Source of the DNA: Nitrospirota bacterium
GTDB lineage: Bacteria; Nitrospirota; Nitrospiria; Nitrospirales; UBA8639
NCBI GenBank assembly: GCA_003233615.1
Contig: QIMB01000292.1
Coordinates: 1 to 6,447 of the forward strand
Length of the DNA: 6,447 nucleotides
Direction: 5' to 3'
The notes under the pieces were generated by a model that was not told the DNA's origin, ran no database searches, and saw nothing but the letters and a program-made list of their open reading frames with translations. The number at the start of each line of letters is the position of its first letter. The stretch's first letter is position 1. Below, one piece after another: positions 1 to 5,570 of the stretch. Both the position numbers and the translations under genes were made by a program.

Positions 1-303
1 GTCGGAGATATTGCACAATTTTCCAGCGCTAATCGCTTGCCAGATTATGAACGCTTGCAACAGGTGTCTGGATATGTGCGTGGTTATACGGATTGTTTCG
101 GGCATGGCCTGGTCATTAGTGGCTCTCTCGGTGCAATGCTGGATCCAGCCCTCAATCCATGGGATATTCTTGCTACGCAAGTCCTGATCGAGGAAGCGAA
201 AGGTAAGATTCTGCTTTCTCCGTCATCTGTGCCTGGCAAAGTCGATGCGTTGTTTGGAAATCCGCAGGTGGTTGAACAGTTAGCTCGTGGATTGTCATTT
301 TAG
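1..303 (+). CDS. Inositol monophosphatase / histidinol-phosphatase family enzyme, C-terminal part
   Basis: This gene enters from the left edge, and only its last 100 residues are present, ending at TAG 301-303. The family consists of Mg-dependent cytosolic sugar- or histidinol-phosphate phosphatases. The visible segment carries the C-terminal signature: RGYTDCFGHGLV at residues 27-38, a G-rich turn, then LDPALNPWDILA at 47-58 followed by IEEAKGKIL. The Asp of the PWD motif (residue 55) corresponds to a metal-binding aspartate of the family. The Asp-Pro-x-Leu-Asn-Pro-Trp-Asp form resembles the HisN-like histidinol-phosphatase branch more than classical SuhB, but the N-terminal active-site motifs lie outside the window, so substrate cannot be assigned. 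The reading frame is open from base 1, so internal TTG or ATG codons are not the start. The next gene begins about 295 bases later and is probably a separate unit. Confidence 0.85.
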   Translation, partial: VGDIAQFSSANRLPDYERLQQVSGYVRGYTDCFGHGLVISGSLGAMLDPALNPWDILATQVLIEEAKGKILLSPSSVPGKVDALFGNPQVVEQLARGLSF

Positions 304-393
304 CGAAGTATTTTTGAAGCCAGTGAGAAGTAAGAAGAGAACAGCAAATAGTTAGGAGTGCAGGAGCAGTTGTGAGGTGCAACAATTATCGCT

Positions 394-491
394 TTGTCAT
401 CCTGAGTGCAACGAAGGATCTGTGCCCAGCTCATCCGAGCCATGGCTGAGCTAGATCCTTCGGCTCCGCCAGGCTTCGCTCAGGATGACAA
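394..491. repeat. Dispersed palindromic repeat of the TCATCCTGAG / GAAGGATCT type
   Basis: Two nested pairs of inverted arms are visible. The outer arm TTGTCATCCTGAG (394-406) is perfectly complementary to CTCAGGATGACAA (479-491), 13 bp. The inner arm CGAAGGATCT (412-421) is complementary to AGATCCTTCG (453-462), 10 bp. The centre holds a further pair, AGCTCA (428-433) with TGAGCT (447-452), around the palindrome AGCCATGGCT (438-447). The left spacer between outer and inner arms is 5 nt and the right one is 16 nt, so the hairpin is asymmetric. From general knowledge, sequences of this kind recur many times in intergenic DNA of various environmental bacteria and give rise to spurious peptides ending in DPSAPPGFAQDD. 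It has no coding capacity of its own and is best viewed as a REP/MITE-like non-autonomous repeat. Its copy number in this genome cannot be seen here. Confidence 0.75.
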
Positions 492-598
492 CGCTGTGAG
501 GAGTAGAAGGAGTAAGAAGGGAGAAAATCCGAATGCTTTCGCTTCGCTCTTCCTTTTTACTTTGCACTACGAATCGACGCTGCAGGGAAAGGGAGGTT

Positions 599-1441
599 AT
601 GAAGCGCTTAGCGGTCATTGATATTGGGACGACCTCCATTCATATGGTGCTGGCGGAAATAGGAAAAAATTTCTCGTATATCATTGTGGATCGAATCAAG
701 GAAATGGCGCGACTGGGTGATGACACTTTTACTTCGCATCGGCTATCCGACGAAGCCATGGAGCGAGGGCTAGCTGTCCTGAAGCGCTTTTCTCTGTTAG
801 CAAAAAATAAAGGATTTGACACTATTCTTCCTGTGGCAACGAGTGCTGTTCGTGAAGCAAAGAATGGCGGCGATTTCCTCAAGCTGGTTCGGAAAGAATT
901 GGGATTAAAGATCCGGGTGATCACCGGGGAAGAAGAAGCGCGGCTCATTTATTTAGGTGTCCGGCATAGTATGGATCTATCTGATTCCTCTGCCATGATT
1001 GTGGATATTGGAGGTGGGTCGGTCGAACTGATGGCCTGTACCCCTACACGACTGAAGTTTGTGCGAAGTCTCAAGCTAGGAGCCATTCGATTGAAGGATC
1101 AGTTTCTCAAGTCTGATCCTCCGGATAAGAAGATGATGCAACGCATGGAACAGGCTGTGAAACAGGCGATTAAAAAATCGCTAGTGAAAAAACAAGGGAC
1201 TTCGCTGGGATCATTGGTGGCAACCTCAGGCATGGCGGGTAATCTGACCGAAATTATTTATCTTGCACGAACGGGTCGGGCGCTCTCGCAGATTGATATG
1301 GCTGTGATTGATCTGCAAGAAATCAAAGAAGTGGAACAACTCCTCCGTACCAAAGATACGGAGGGTCGATTGAAGATTCCTGGTCTGGACCCCAGGCGAG
1401 TCGATACCCTGTTTCCGGGCGTAACAGGTTCGCATGAGTGA
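599..1441 (+). CDS. ppx: Exopolyphosphatase (Ppx/GppA), N-terminal phosphatase half of a split gene
   Basis: Ppx/GppA enzymes hydrolyse polyphosphate or pppGpp in the cytoplasm using an ASKHA (actin-like) fold. The 280-residue product has the phosphate-1 motif DIGTTS (8-13), the ATSAVREA segment (80-87), GEEEARLIYLGV (110-121) with the likely catalytic Glu, and the phosphate-2 motif DIGGGS (136-141). ATSGMAGNL follows later, and IPGLDPRRVDTLFPG sits near the end. The ATG at 599 is chosen because homologues begin just before this first motif, and GGGAGG (591-596) precedes it, although only 2 nt away. The frame is open further upstream but that sequence runs into the repeat region. The protein ends abruptly after FPG with VTGSHE, where the family continues with a helix and the strand motif SD..(I/L)REG. 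That motif opens the next ORF in another frame, and the two ORFs overlap by 8 nt (ATGAGTGA). The gene is therefore probably disrupted by a small deletion, unless the halves work together in trans. Confidence 0.85.
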   Translation: MKRLAVIDIGTTSIHMVLAEIGKNFSYIIVDRIKEMARLGDDTFTSHRLSDEAMERGLAVLKRFSLLAKNKGFDTILPVATSAVREAKNGGDFLKLVRKELGLKIRVITGEEEARLIYLGVRHSMDLSDSSAMIVDIGGGSVELMACTPTRLKFVRSLKLGAIRLKDQFLKSDPPDKKMMQRMEQAVKQAIKKSLVKKQGTSLGSLVATSGMAGNLTEIIYLARTGRALSQIDMAVIDLQEIKEVEQLLRTKDTEGRLKIPGLDPRRVDTLFPGVTGSHE

Positions 1442-2117
1442 TAAGGCAATTCGAGAGGGTGTGATCTATGATTTTATTCAACAGCATCATGAAGGATTAC
1501 AGGCGGAGCAGGACATTCCGAATGTGCGTCGACGGCAAGCGTTATTGCTGGCGCGTCGTTATCAATATCCGAAAGTGCATTCACATCATACGGCTAAATT
1601 GGCGCTCAGTCTGTTTGATCAAACCCAATCGATTCATGGGATGGGTGAAACGGAAAGAGAATGGTTGGATTATGCCTCGCTGCTTCATGATATCGGACAT
1701 CATATTCAGGAAAGCCGGCATCATAAACATACCTATTATTTAATCACGCATGCTGATCTGCCTGGTTTTTCGTCAGAAGAAATCGCCATTGTGGCGAATG
1801 TGGCGCGCTATCATCGTCGAGGATTGCCGAAGGTGAAACACCGTGGCTTCAAGCTGTTGAATACGGATCAACGAAAGGTTGTAGTGGGGTTGAGTGCGAT
1901 TCTTCGGATTGCTGACGGTTTGGATCGCAGCCATTTCTCCGTCATCAAGGCAGTGAGAATCGATATGGGAAAATCCCTTCGCCTGCATGTGGTATTTCGG
2001 TATGATCCGGAATTGGAGCTGTGGACCACCGAACGAAGAAAAAGACTCTTTGAAAAAACGTATCATTGTACGGTTGATTTACTTCCGGTCGCAGTGAGCG
2101 CAAAAGGGGCTGCTTAG
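1434..2117 (+). CDS. ppx: Exopolyphosphatase (Ppx/GppA), C-terminal HD-domain half of a split gene
   Basis: This 227-residue product begins with SDKAIREGVIYDFI, the closing strand and helix of the Ppx/GppA phosphatase domain, and continues as the HD-type C-terminal domain of long exopolyphosphatases. HD-like residues are visible: H52 in VHSHHTAKLAL, H85-D86 in SLLHDIGHHI, H127 in ARYHRRG, and D161 in the ADGLDRSH motif typical of Ppx. A small basic and beta-rich tail (about 170-220) follows. Joined to the preceding ORF it gives about 507 residues, close to the full-length E. coli Ppx type (a little over 500). The ATG at 1434 lies 8 nt inside the preceding gene and has only a weak upstream ACAGG, so translation would depend on coupling to termination at 1439-1441. 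In-frame sequence upstream reads QVR back to a TAA at 1422, and QVR fits the residues expected before SDKAIREG. It is most simply the second half of a broken ppx. Confidence 0.85.
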   Translation: MSDKAIREGVIYDFIQQHHEGLQAEQDIPNVRRRQALLLARRYQYPKVHSHHTAKLALSLFDQTQSIHGMGETEREWLDYASLLHDIGHHIQESRHHKHTYYLITHADLPGFSSEEIAIVANVARYHRRGLPKVKHRGFKLLNTDQRKVVVGLSAILRIADGLDRSHFSVIKAVRIDMGKSLRLHVVFRYDPELELWTTERRKRLFEKTYHCTVDLLPVAVSAKGAA

Positions 2118-2420
2118 GGTTAGTGGAAATTATGGTAGTGATGCCTATGTGGAGAACCCTCTAGAATTCGTCTAGCCATTTATGGAATAATCCACCTGTC
2201 ATTTCATCTACCAATACCAAGGTAGAGAATGTGTGAGATTATTAAGACATGCACATGTTCTCTTTCGATGAATAGGTTTCCTTCTAGCGGACTTCAACGT
2301 ACAACGATCGTATGAACGTCAGGTGATCCTCGTTTGCCCTGGATGGGCAGACTTGTGTTATTGAGGGTTTCGAGCGAATAAGGGTTATTCCTTTACTATC
2401 CCGGTTCAAGGAGACAGCAT
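2118..2420. other. Intergenic region with small dyads, no gene
   Basis: No convincing ORF was found in the 303 bases between the ppx halves and the DUF47 gene. The region holds an imperfect 11-bp stem (2224-2234 with 2253-2263) and a dyad ACATG-CA-CATGT (2247-2258) that overlaps its right arm. It also holds CTAGA-ATTCG-TCTAG (2161-2175), a 5-bp stem TGCCC-TGGAT-GGGCA (2335-2349), and the dyad GAATAA-GGG-TTATTC (2376-2390). It probably contains the end of the ppx transcript and the promoter of the DUF47-PiT pair. A weak pair TTGCCC (2334-2339) / TGTTAT (2356-2361) with 16-nt spacing is possible but is not strong enough to call. Confidence 0.5.
2376..2390. promoter_or_regulatory. Operator-like dyad upstream of the DUF47-PiT pair
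   Basis: GAATAA (2376-2381) and TTATTC (2385-2390) are a perfect 6-bp inverted repeat around GGG. It ends about 18 nt before the Shine-Dalgarno AAGGAGA (2408-2414) and just before a TACTAT hexamer (2394-2399) that could serve as a -10. Position and symmetry fit a repressor or activator site, but no known regulator is recognised and the match could be chance. Confidence 0.25.
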
Positions 2421-3038
2421 ATGTGGGGTTTCATGCCAAGCGAAACAGGATTTTTTGATTTATTTGAACAGGCCTCTGAAAATGTGGTGGAAGCGGGGCA
2501 GTGTCTCAAAAATCTCATGAATAATTTTGAGGAATCGGAAAAGCAAATTCAACATATCAAGGATCTGGAGCATAAAGGGGATGGGCTGACCCATGACCTG
2601 ATTCTGAAACTGAACAAAACATTTATTACACCCTTGGATCGTGAGGATATTCATGCCTTAGCCAGCGCGTTAGATGACATTTTGGATGAAATCGATGCCG
2701 TGGCGATATTGTTTCGAGTATTTAAAATTGTTCATCCGACCCCGACCGCCTGCAAGCTTGCTGACGTCCTTCATGAATCGGCAAAAGAGGTTGGGAAAGG
2801 TATAAGCATGCTTCTGGAAAAAAATTGGGATATCAAAGATTGTACGATTCGGGTGAATAGTCTGGAAAATGAAGCTGATGAGGTGAGCCGTGAAGCCATC
2901 TCTCAGTTATTTGAAGAAGAACCCGATCCCAAGATGGTGATGAAATGGAAAGAAATTTACGAAAGATTCGAGATTGGCACTGATTGTTGCGAGGATGCAG
3001 TCAATGTTCTCGAACGAATCGCGCTGAAGAATGGGTAA
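2421..3038 (+). CDS. DUF47 / PhoU-like phosphate transport regulator (PiT partner)
   Basis: The protein has 205 residues, the usual size for the DUF47 (PhoU_div, PF01865) family: all-helical cytosolic relatives of PhoU, encoded next to PiT transporters and thought to modulate them. The opening MPSETGFFDLFEQASENVV is typical. Two PhoU-like halves are visible. The first has IKDLEHKGDGLTHDLILKLN (46-65) and LDDILDEIDAVA (84-95). The second has VNSLENEADEVSREAI (145-160) and a terminal helix with EIGTDCCEDAVNVLE. The repeated E-x-x-x-D pattern matches the metal-binding positions of the PhoU fold. The ATG at 2421 is supported by AAGGAGA with a 6-nt spacer. The gene lies just upstream of pit on the same strand, the same order as the orfA-pit operon of rhizobia, so co-transcription is likely. 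The direction of its effect on transport cannot be read from the sequence. Confidence 0.92.
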   Translation: MWGFMPSETGFFDLFEQASENVVEAGQCLKNLMNNFEESEKQIQHIKDLEHKGDGLTHDLILKLNKTFITPLDREDIHALASALDDILDEIDAVAILFRVFKIVHPTPTACKLADVLHESAKEVGKGISMLLEKNWDIKDCTIRVNSLENEADEVSREAISQLFEEEPDPKMVMKWKEIYERFEIGTDCCEDAVNVLERIALKNG

Positions 3039-3045
3039 CACATCA

Positions 3046-3120
3046 ATGTTCTCAAAGTCCTCGCACGGTTCAACCTATATGACCTCTCGTTGTCACCGTT
3101 CTTTTATAACTATCCTGTGA
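3046..3120 (+). CDS. Possible 24-residue leader ORF overlapping the pit start
   Basis: This short ORF begins with ATG 3046 in the gap between the DUF47 gene and pit. It ends at TGA 3118-3120, which overlaps the candidate GTG start of pit (3117-3119) as GTGA, an arrangement typical of translational coupling. It would explain how pit is translated without its own Shine-Dalgarno sequence. The upstream ribosome-binding sequence is weak (GGGTA only), the peptide is not recognised, and an ORF this short may occur by chance. Confidence 0.15.
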   Translation: MFSKSSHGSTYMTSRCHRSFITIL

Positions 3121-4109
3121 CTGATTTCAGTATCTTATTATTGTTGGTCATTGTGTTGGCCCTCCTGTTTGATTTTTCAAACGGCTGGCATGATAGCGCC
3201 AATGCGGTTGCTACTGTAATCTCAACACGTGTGCTGAGTCCTATGGCAGCGGTCATCATGGCTGGTGTCCTGAATGTCGCCGGGGCGTTTATGTCGACTG
3301 CCGTAGCCAAAATGGTAGGCAAAGGCATAATTGATCCCGGAGCAGTCAATGATATCGTCATAATATCCGCTTTGGGTGGAGCGATTATTTGGAATTTTAT
3401 TACGCTGAACATGGGTTTGCCTTCCAGTTCGTCGCACGCATTGATTGGTGGAATGGTCGGGGCGGGTTTCATACATGGTGGAGTGAGCGTCTTGCAGGTG
3501 GCTGGACTGTTGAAAGTATTGAAGGCGATGGTGCTCTCGCCATTTTTTGGATTTTTGATCGCGTTTGTCTTGATGGTCGTGTTGAGCTGGATGTTTTTCA
3601 GGACCCAACGCGGGGTGGCGATGGTCGTATTCCGTCGTCTGCAATTAGTATCCGCAGGTTTTATGGCGCTGAGTCATGGCGCGAATGACGCGCAAAAGGC
3701 CATGGGTATTATCACGTTGGCGTTACTGTCATCTGGACATATTTCTACTGCAGAGGTGCCACAATGGGTCATCATCTCCTGTGCGTTAGCGATGGGTTTG
3801 GGCACGGCGCTTGGCGGGTGGAAAATTATACGAACGTTAGGGATGGGAATTGTCAAACTAGAGCCTGTCCATGGTTTTGCCGCTGAAACGGGTGCAGGTG
3901 TGGTCTTGATGGCCGCAGCTCATATTGGACTACCCGTCAGTACTACCCATACGATTACGTCTTCGGTTATGGGCGTGGGTGCGGTAAATCGTCTTTCAGC
4001 TGTTCGTTGGGGGGTGACTCGTCGAATTGTGTATGCGTGGATTTGTACACTCCCTGGTGCGGCTCTTTTGGCTATCCTGTTATATTCTATTTTGTCGGCT
4101 ATTTTGTAG
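3117..4109 (+). CDS. pit: Inorganic phosphate transporter, PiT family
   Basis: This is a polytopic inner-membrane protein of the PiT family (PF01384), which carries phosphate or metal-phosphate with a cation. With the GTG start it has 330 residues, the usual size of short bacterial PiT proteins; E. coli PitA is about 500. Both family signatures are present: GWHDSANAVA (23-32) in the N-terminal half, and SHGANDAQKAMGI (186-198) in the C-terminal half. A second duplicated pair, GLPSSSSHALIGG (100-112) and GLPVSTTHTITSSVMG (271-286), shows the internal repeat expected of the fold. About ten hydrophobic segments can be traced. The start is uncertain: GTG 3117 puts the first membrane helix close to the N-terminus, as in homologues, while TTG 3090 would add nine residues, and neither has a clear ribosome-binding site. 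It follows the DUF47 gene in the same frame after a TAA and a short gap, suggesting one operon. Confidence 0.93.
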   Translation: MTDFSILLLLVIVLALLFDFSNGWHDSANAVATVISTRVLSPMAAVIMAGVLNVAGAFMSTAVAKMVGKGIIDPGAVNDIVIISALGGAIIWNFITLNMGLPSSSSHALIGGMVGAGFIHGGVSVLQVAGLLKVLKAMVLSPFFGFLIAFVLMVVLSWMFFRTQRGVAMVVFRRLQLVSAGFMALSHGANDAQKAMGIITLALLSSGHISTAEVPQWVIISCALAMGLGTALGGWKIIRTLGMGIVKLEPVHGFAAETGAGVVLMAAAHIGLPVSTTHTITSSVMGVGAVNRLSAVRWGVTRRIVYAWICTLPGAALLAILLYSILSAIL

Positions 4110-4212
4110 ACCCTACCGACTGTCCTCTGCTTCCTTCTGTTTTCTACCATTCAACCTAAAAACGGCAAGTTGGATCACGAAAGTCTGCACAACCCCTTGG
4201 TGCGCCTAGAAC

Positions 4213-4261
4213 ATTCAAAAATTGATTCATCACCAAAAAGGTGACCACGTAATTTTTGAAT
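4213..4261. repeat. Nested inverted repeat, possible terminator or structured RNA
   Basis: ATTCAAAAATT (4213-4223) is perfectly complementary to AATTTTTGAAT (4251-4261), an 11-bp AT-rich stem. Inside it, TCACC (4230-4234) and GGTGA (4240-4244) form a 5-bp stem with an AAAAA loop. The whole can fold as a long hairpin with an internal loop on either strand. It lies about 100 bases after the pit stop, so a terminator or 3'-UTR element is possible. The AT-rich outer stem is unlike a classic GC-rich terminator. Confidence 0.55.
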
Positions 4262-4339
4262 TCCCTATGCACATTAATTACTTGCACAGATTTTTTGCGC
4301 GCAACTGCCGTCTTTAGGTTCAATCATCTGTTCCATGTG

Positions 4340-4357
4340 ATCCCTCAAAAGAGGGGT
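4340..4357 (+). terminator. Weak terminator-like hairpin
   Basis: ATCCCTC (4340-4346) pairs with GAGGGGT (4351-4357) around an AAAA loop, giving a 7-bp stem with one U-G pair. The downstream sequence is T-rich but interrupted (AGTGTCTCTTTG), so termination would be inefficient. It lies in the leader of the bactofilin gene and could equally be an attenuator or have no role. Confidence 0.25.
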
Positions 4358-4472
4358 AGTGTCTCTTTGTGTTCTTCCATAGTTTGAATAGCGGTGAACC
4401 CGTCGGTGAGAAAAGGGTTTGCAACTGTCGTTCACGCTTTTTCAATTCGTAGTATTCATTTTGGAGGAGGTT

Positions 4473-4862
4473 ATGGAAGAGGTAAAACCATCGACGATGC
4501 TGAGTCCTACCATCGGGGTTTTGGAAGAAGAAGGGTTTCAGATGTATTTAGGCCAGAAATGTCGGTTGACCGGCGTATTGAAGGTGCAGGGCATGATGCG
4601 TATTGACGGATTCGTCGAAGGAGAAGTGTTTAGCAGTGATCTGATTCAGGTGGGTAAAGAGGGCACAATTGAGGCCACAGTTAACGCTAAGCATATTGTG
4701 GCCCAAGGTCCGCTTCGTGGAGATATCGTTGCACGAGAAAAGGTTGAATTGTTAGCCCCGGCTAAGGTCGATGGGACGATTGATTCCCCAGTCTTCTTGC
4801 TTGAGGAAGGGGTATTGGTTAACGGGATCTTGAAAATGCAATCGATGCATCCGACCTCTTAA
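4473..4862 (+). CDS. Bactofilin (polymer-forming cytoskeletal protein)
   Basis: Bactofilins (PF04519, formerly DUF583) polymerise without nucleotide into membrane-associated filaments that organise cell shape, stalks, polarity or cell-wall enzymes. The 129-residue product has a short polar N-terminus (about 1-20) and then a right-handed beta-helix core of short repeats: YLGQKCRLTGVLKVQG, MMRIDGFVEGEV, a strand with IQVGKEGTIEATV, HIVAQGPLRGDIVA, and a closing turn DGTIDSPVFLLEEGVLVNG. These are the regular Gly- and Ile/Val-rich rungs of the family. The start at 4473 is chosen because GGAGGAGG (4463-4470) lies directly upstream, its first GGAGG being 5 nt away. An in-frame ATG at 4419 would add 18 hydrophobic residues not usual for the family and lacks a ribosome-binding site. 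It appears monocistronic, with the SixA gene convergent 37 bases away. No partner such as an M23 peptidase is adjacent. Confidence 0.92.
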   Translation: MEEVKPSTMLSPTIGVLEEEGFQMYLGQKCRLTGVLKVQGMMRIDGFVEGEVFSSDLIQVGKEGTIEATVNAKHIVAQGPLRGDIVAREKVELLAPAKVDGTIDSPVFLLEEGVLVNGILKMQSMHPTS

Positions 4863-4899
4863 GAGAATAACAACATTCCACGTCTCTCCATCGAGATAT

Positions 4900-5403
4900 C
4901 TATCCTTTGCGCAGAGCCCGAAGCTGCGCAGGGGGTATCCACCATTCCAATGCTCCGCTCCCAATTGCAGCCTTCCTTGAAAAAGAAATAAGACAACTTC
5001 CGGCCTTCTTGAACGAAAGGCTTGGCGAATGATTCCCATAGAGCATGAGTGCCGCAGTCTGTCCCAAGTGTGGCTCATGGCCGACACACATCACGATGGC
5101 GTTTGAAGCTAAGGCTTGGAGAATGGGAAAAAGCAGCAAAGGAGATTGGTCGTAGACCAGCTCTGGAACTATTTCAATTTCAGACCGAATCATTAAAATA
5201 TTTTTGGCAATGACAGCTGTTTGCCGAGTACGGGTCAAGGGGCTGCAAAGTAGGTGTGTCGGCTCAATTCCGATTGCTTGCAGTCCTTTAATGGCCTGTT
5301 CAGTTTTGGTAACGCCTTCTTTGGTGAGCGGACGAGAATGCTCATCACCAGACCAGGTGTTAGGCGATTCCGCAATTCCATGTCTGAAGAGGAGACAGTA
5401 CAT
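4900..5403 (-). CDS. sixA: Phosphohistidine phosphatase SixA (histidine phosphatase superfamily)
   Basis: This 167-residue cytosolic protein belongs to the SixA branch of the histidine phosphatase (phosphoglycerate mutase-like) superfamily, which removes phosphate from phosphohistidine; E. coli SixA (161 residues) acts on phosphotransfer proteins. The catalytic motif RHG (7-9) follows a short strand and is followed by AE, as in SixA. The conserved SPLTRTRQTA (54-63) supplies the second arginine and VGHEPHLG (107-114) the second histidine. RPLTKEG (24-30) also matches the family. The product ends soon after the core without extra domains. The ATG at 5401-5403 (read on the minus strand) is preceded by TAGGAC at a suitable distance. 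It is transcribed divergently from the downstream lipoprotein gene and convergently to the bactofilin. Its substrate in this organism is unknown; no phosphotransferase or histidine kinase gene is adjacent. Confidence 0.9.
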   Translation of the reverse strand: MYCLLFRHGIAESPNTWSGDEHSRPLTKEGVTKTEQAIKGLQAIGIEPTHLLCSPLTRTRQTAVIAKNILMIRSEIEIVPELVYDQSPLLLFPILQALASNAIVMCVGHEPHLGQTAALMLYGNHSPSLSFKKAGSCLISFSRKAAIGSGALEWWIPPAQLRALRKG

Positions 5404-5511
5404 AGTTAAGTCCTAGAATAGACTGTATACTCTACCAAAATTCTGAGGAGAATACTGGTTCTATTGTAGTTTCGATTATCAAGCAGAGCTGTGTAGGTTG
5501 AGGATATGCGG

Positions 5512-5517
5512 TACAAT
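5512..5517 (+). promoter_or_regulatory. Possible -10 element of the lipoprotein gene
   Basis: TACAAT matches the sigma-70 -10 consensus at five of six positions and lies about 54 bases before the chosen start codon. No good -35 lies 16-18 bases upstream; TTGAGG (5498-5503) is too close. The call rests on one hexamer. Confidence 0.25.
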
Positions 5518-5570
5518 TTCTGAACAAGGTAAAGCGAATGCGTTGGAAGGATCTGAAGAGGGAGATGTGT

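Larger units (their letters stand above)
4110..4472. other. Intergenic region with inverted repeats, no gene
   Basis: No gene is supported in the 363 bases between pit and the bactofilin. The stretch contains a nested inverted repeat (4213-4261), a short hairpin (4340-4357), a T-tract (4291-4296) running into the palindrome TTGCGCGCAA (4295-4304), and an AACCC/GGGTT pair around 4397-4423. It presumably holds the end of the pit transcript and the bactofilin promoter, but no -35/-10 pair stands out. Confidence 0.5.

Noticed and set aside
533..598. 22-residue N-terminal extension of the ppx ORF
   Set aside because: The family begins right before DIGTTS and the ribosome-binding sequence is at 591-596, so ATG 599 is preferred.
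406..621. ORF of 71 codons containing DPSAPPGFAQDD
   Set aside because: It is read out of the palindromic repeat and runs into the ppx start in another frame. Such peptides are a known artefact of this repeat type.
2196..2214. Possible Pho box in the gap upstream of DUF47-pit
   Set aside because: CTGTCAT (2196-2202) is a perfect half-site, but the second half (CTACCAA, 2208-2214) matches poorly and the spacing is off by one. It is also about 200 bases from the gene.
3110..3644. Two long minus-strand ORFs opposite pit
   Set aside because: They lie antisense to a strongly supported transporter gene, have His- and Arg-rich composition typical of antisense frames, and show no motif.
4394..4606. 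70-codon ORF overlapping the bactofilin start
   Set aside because: It is a shadow in another frame of the bactofilin gene, with no ribosome-binding site and no recognisable protein.
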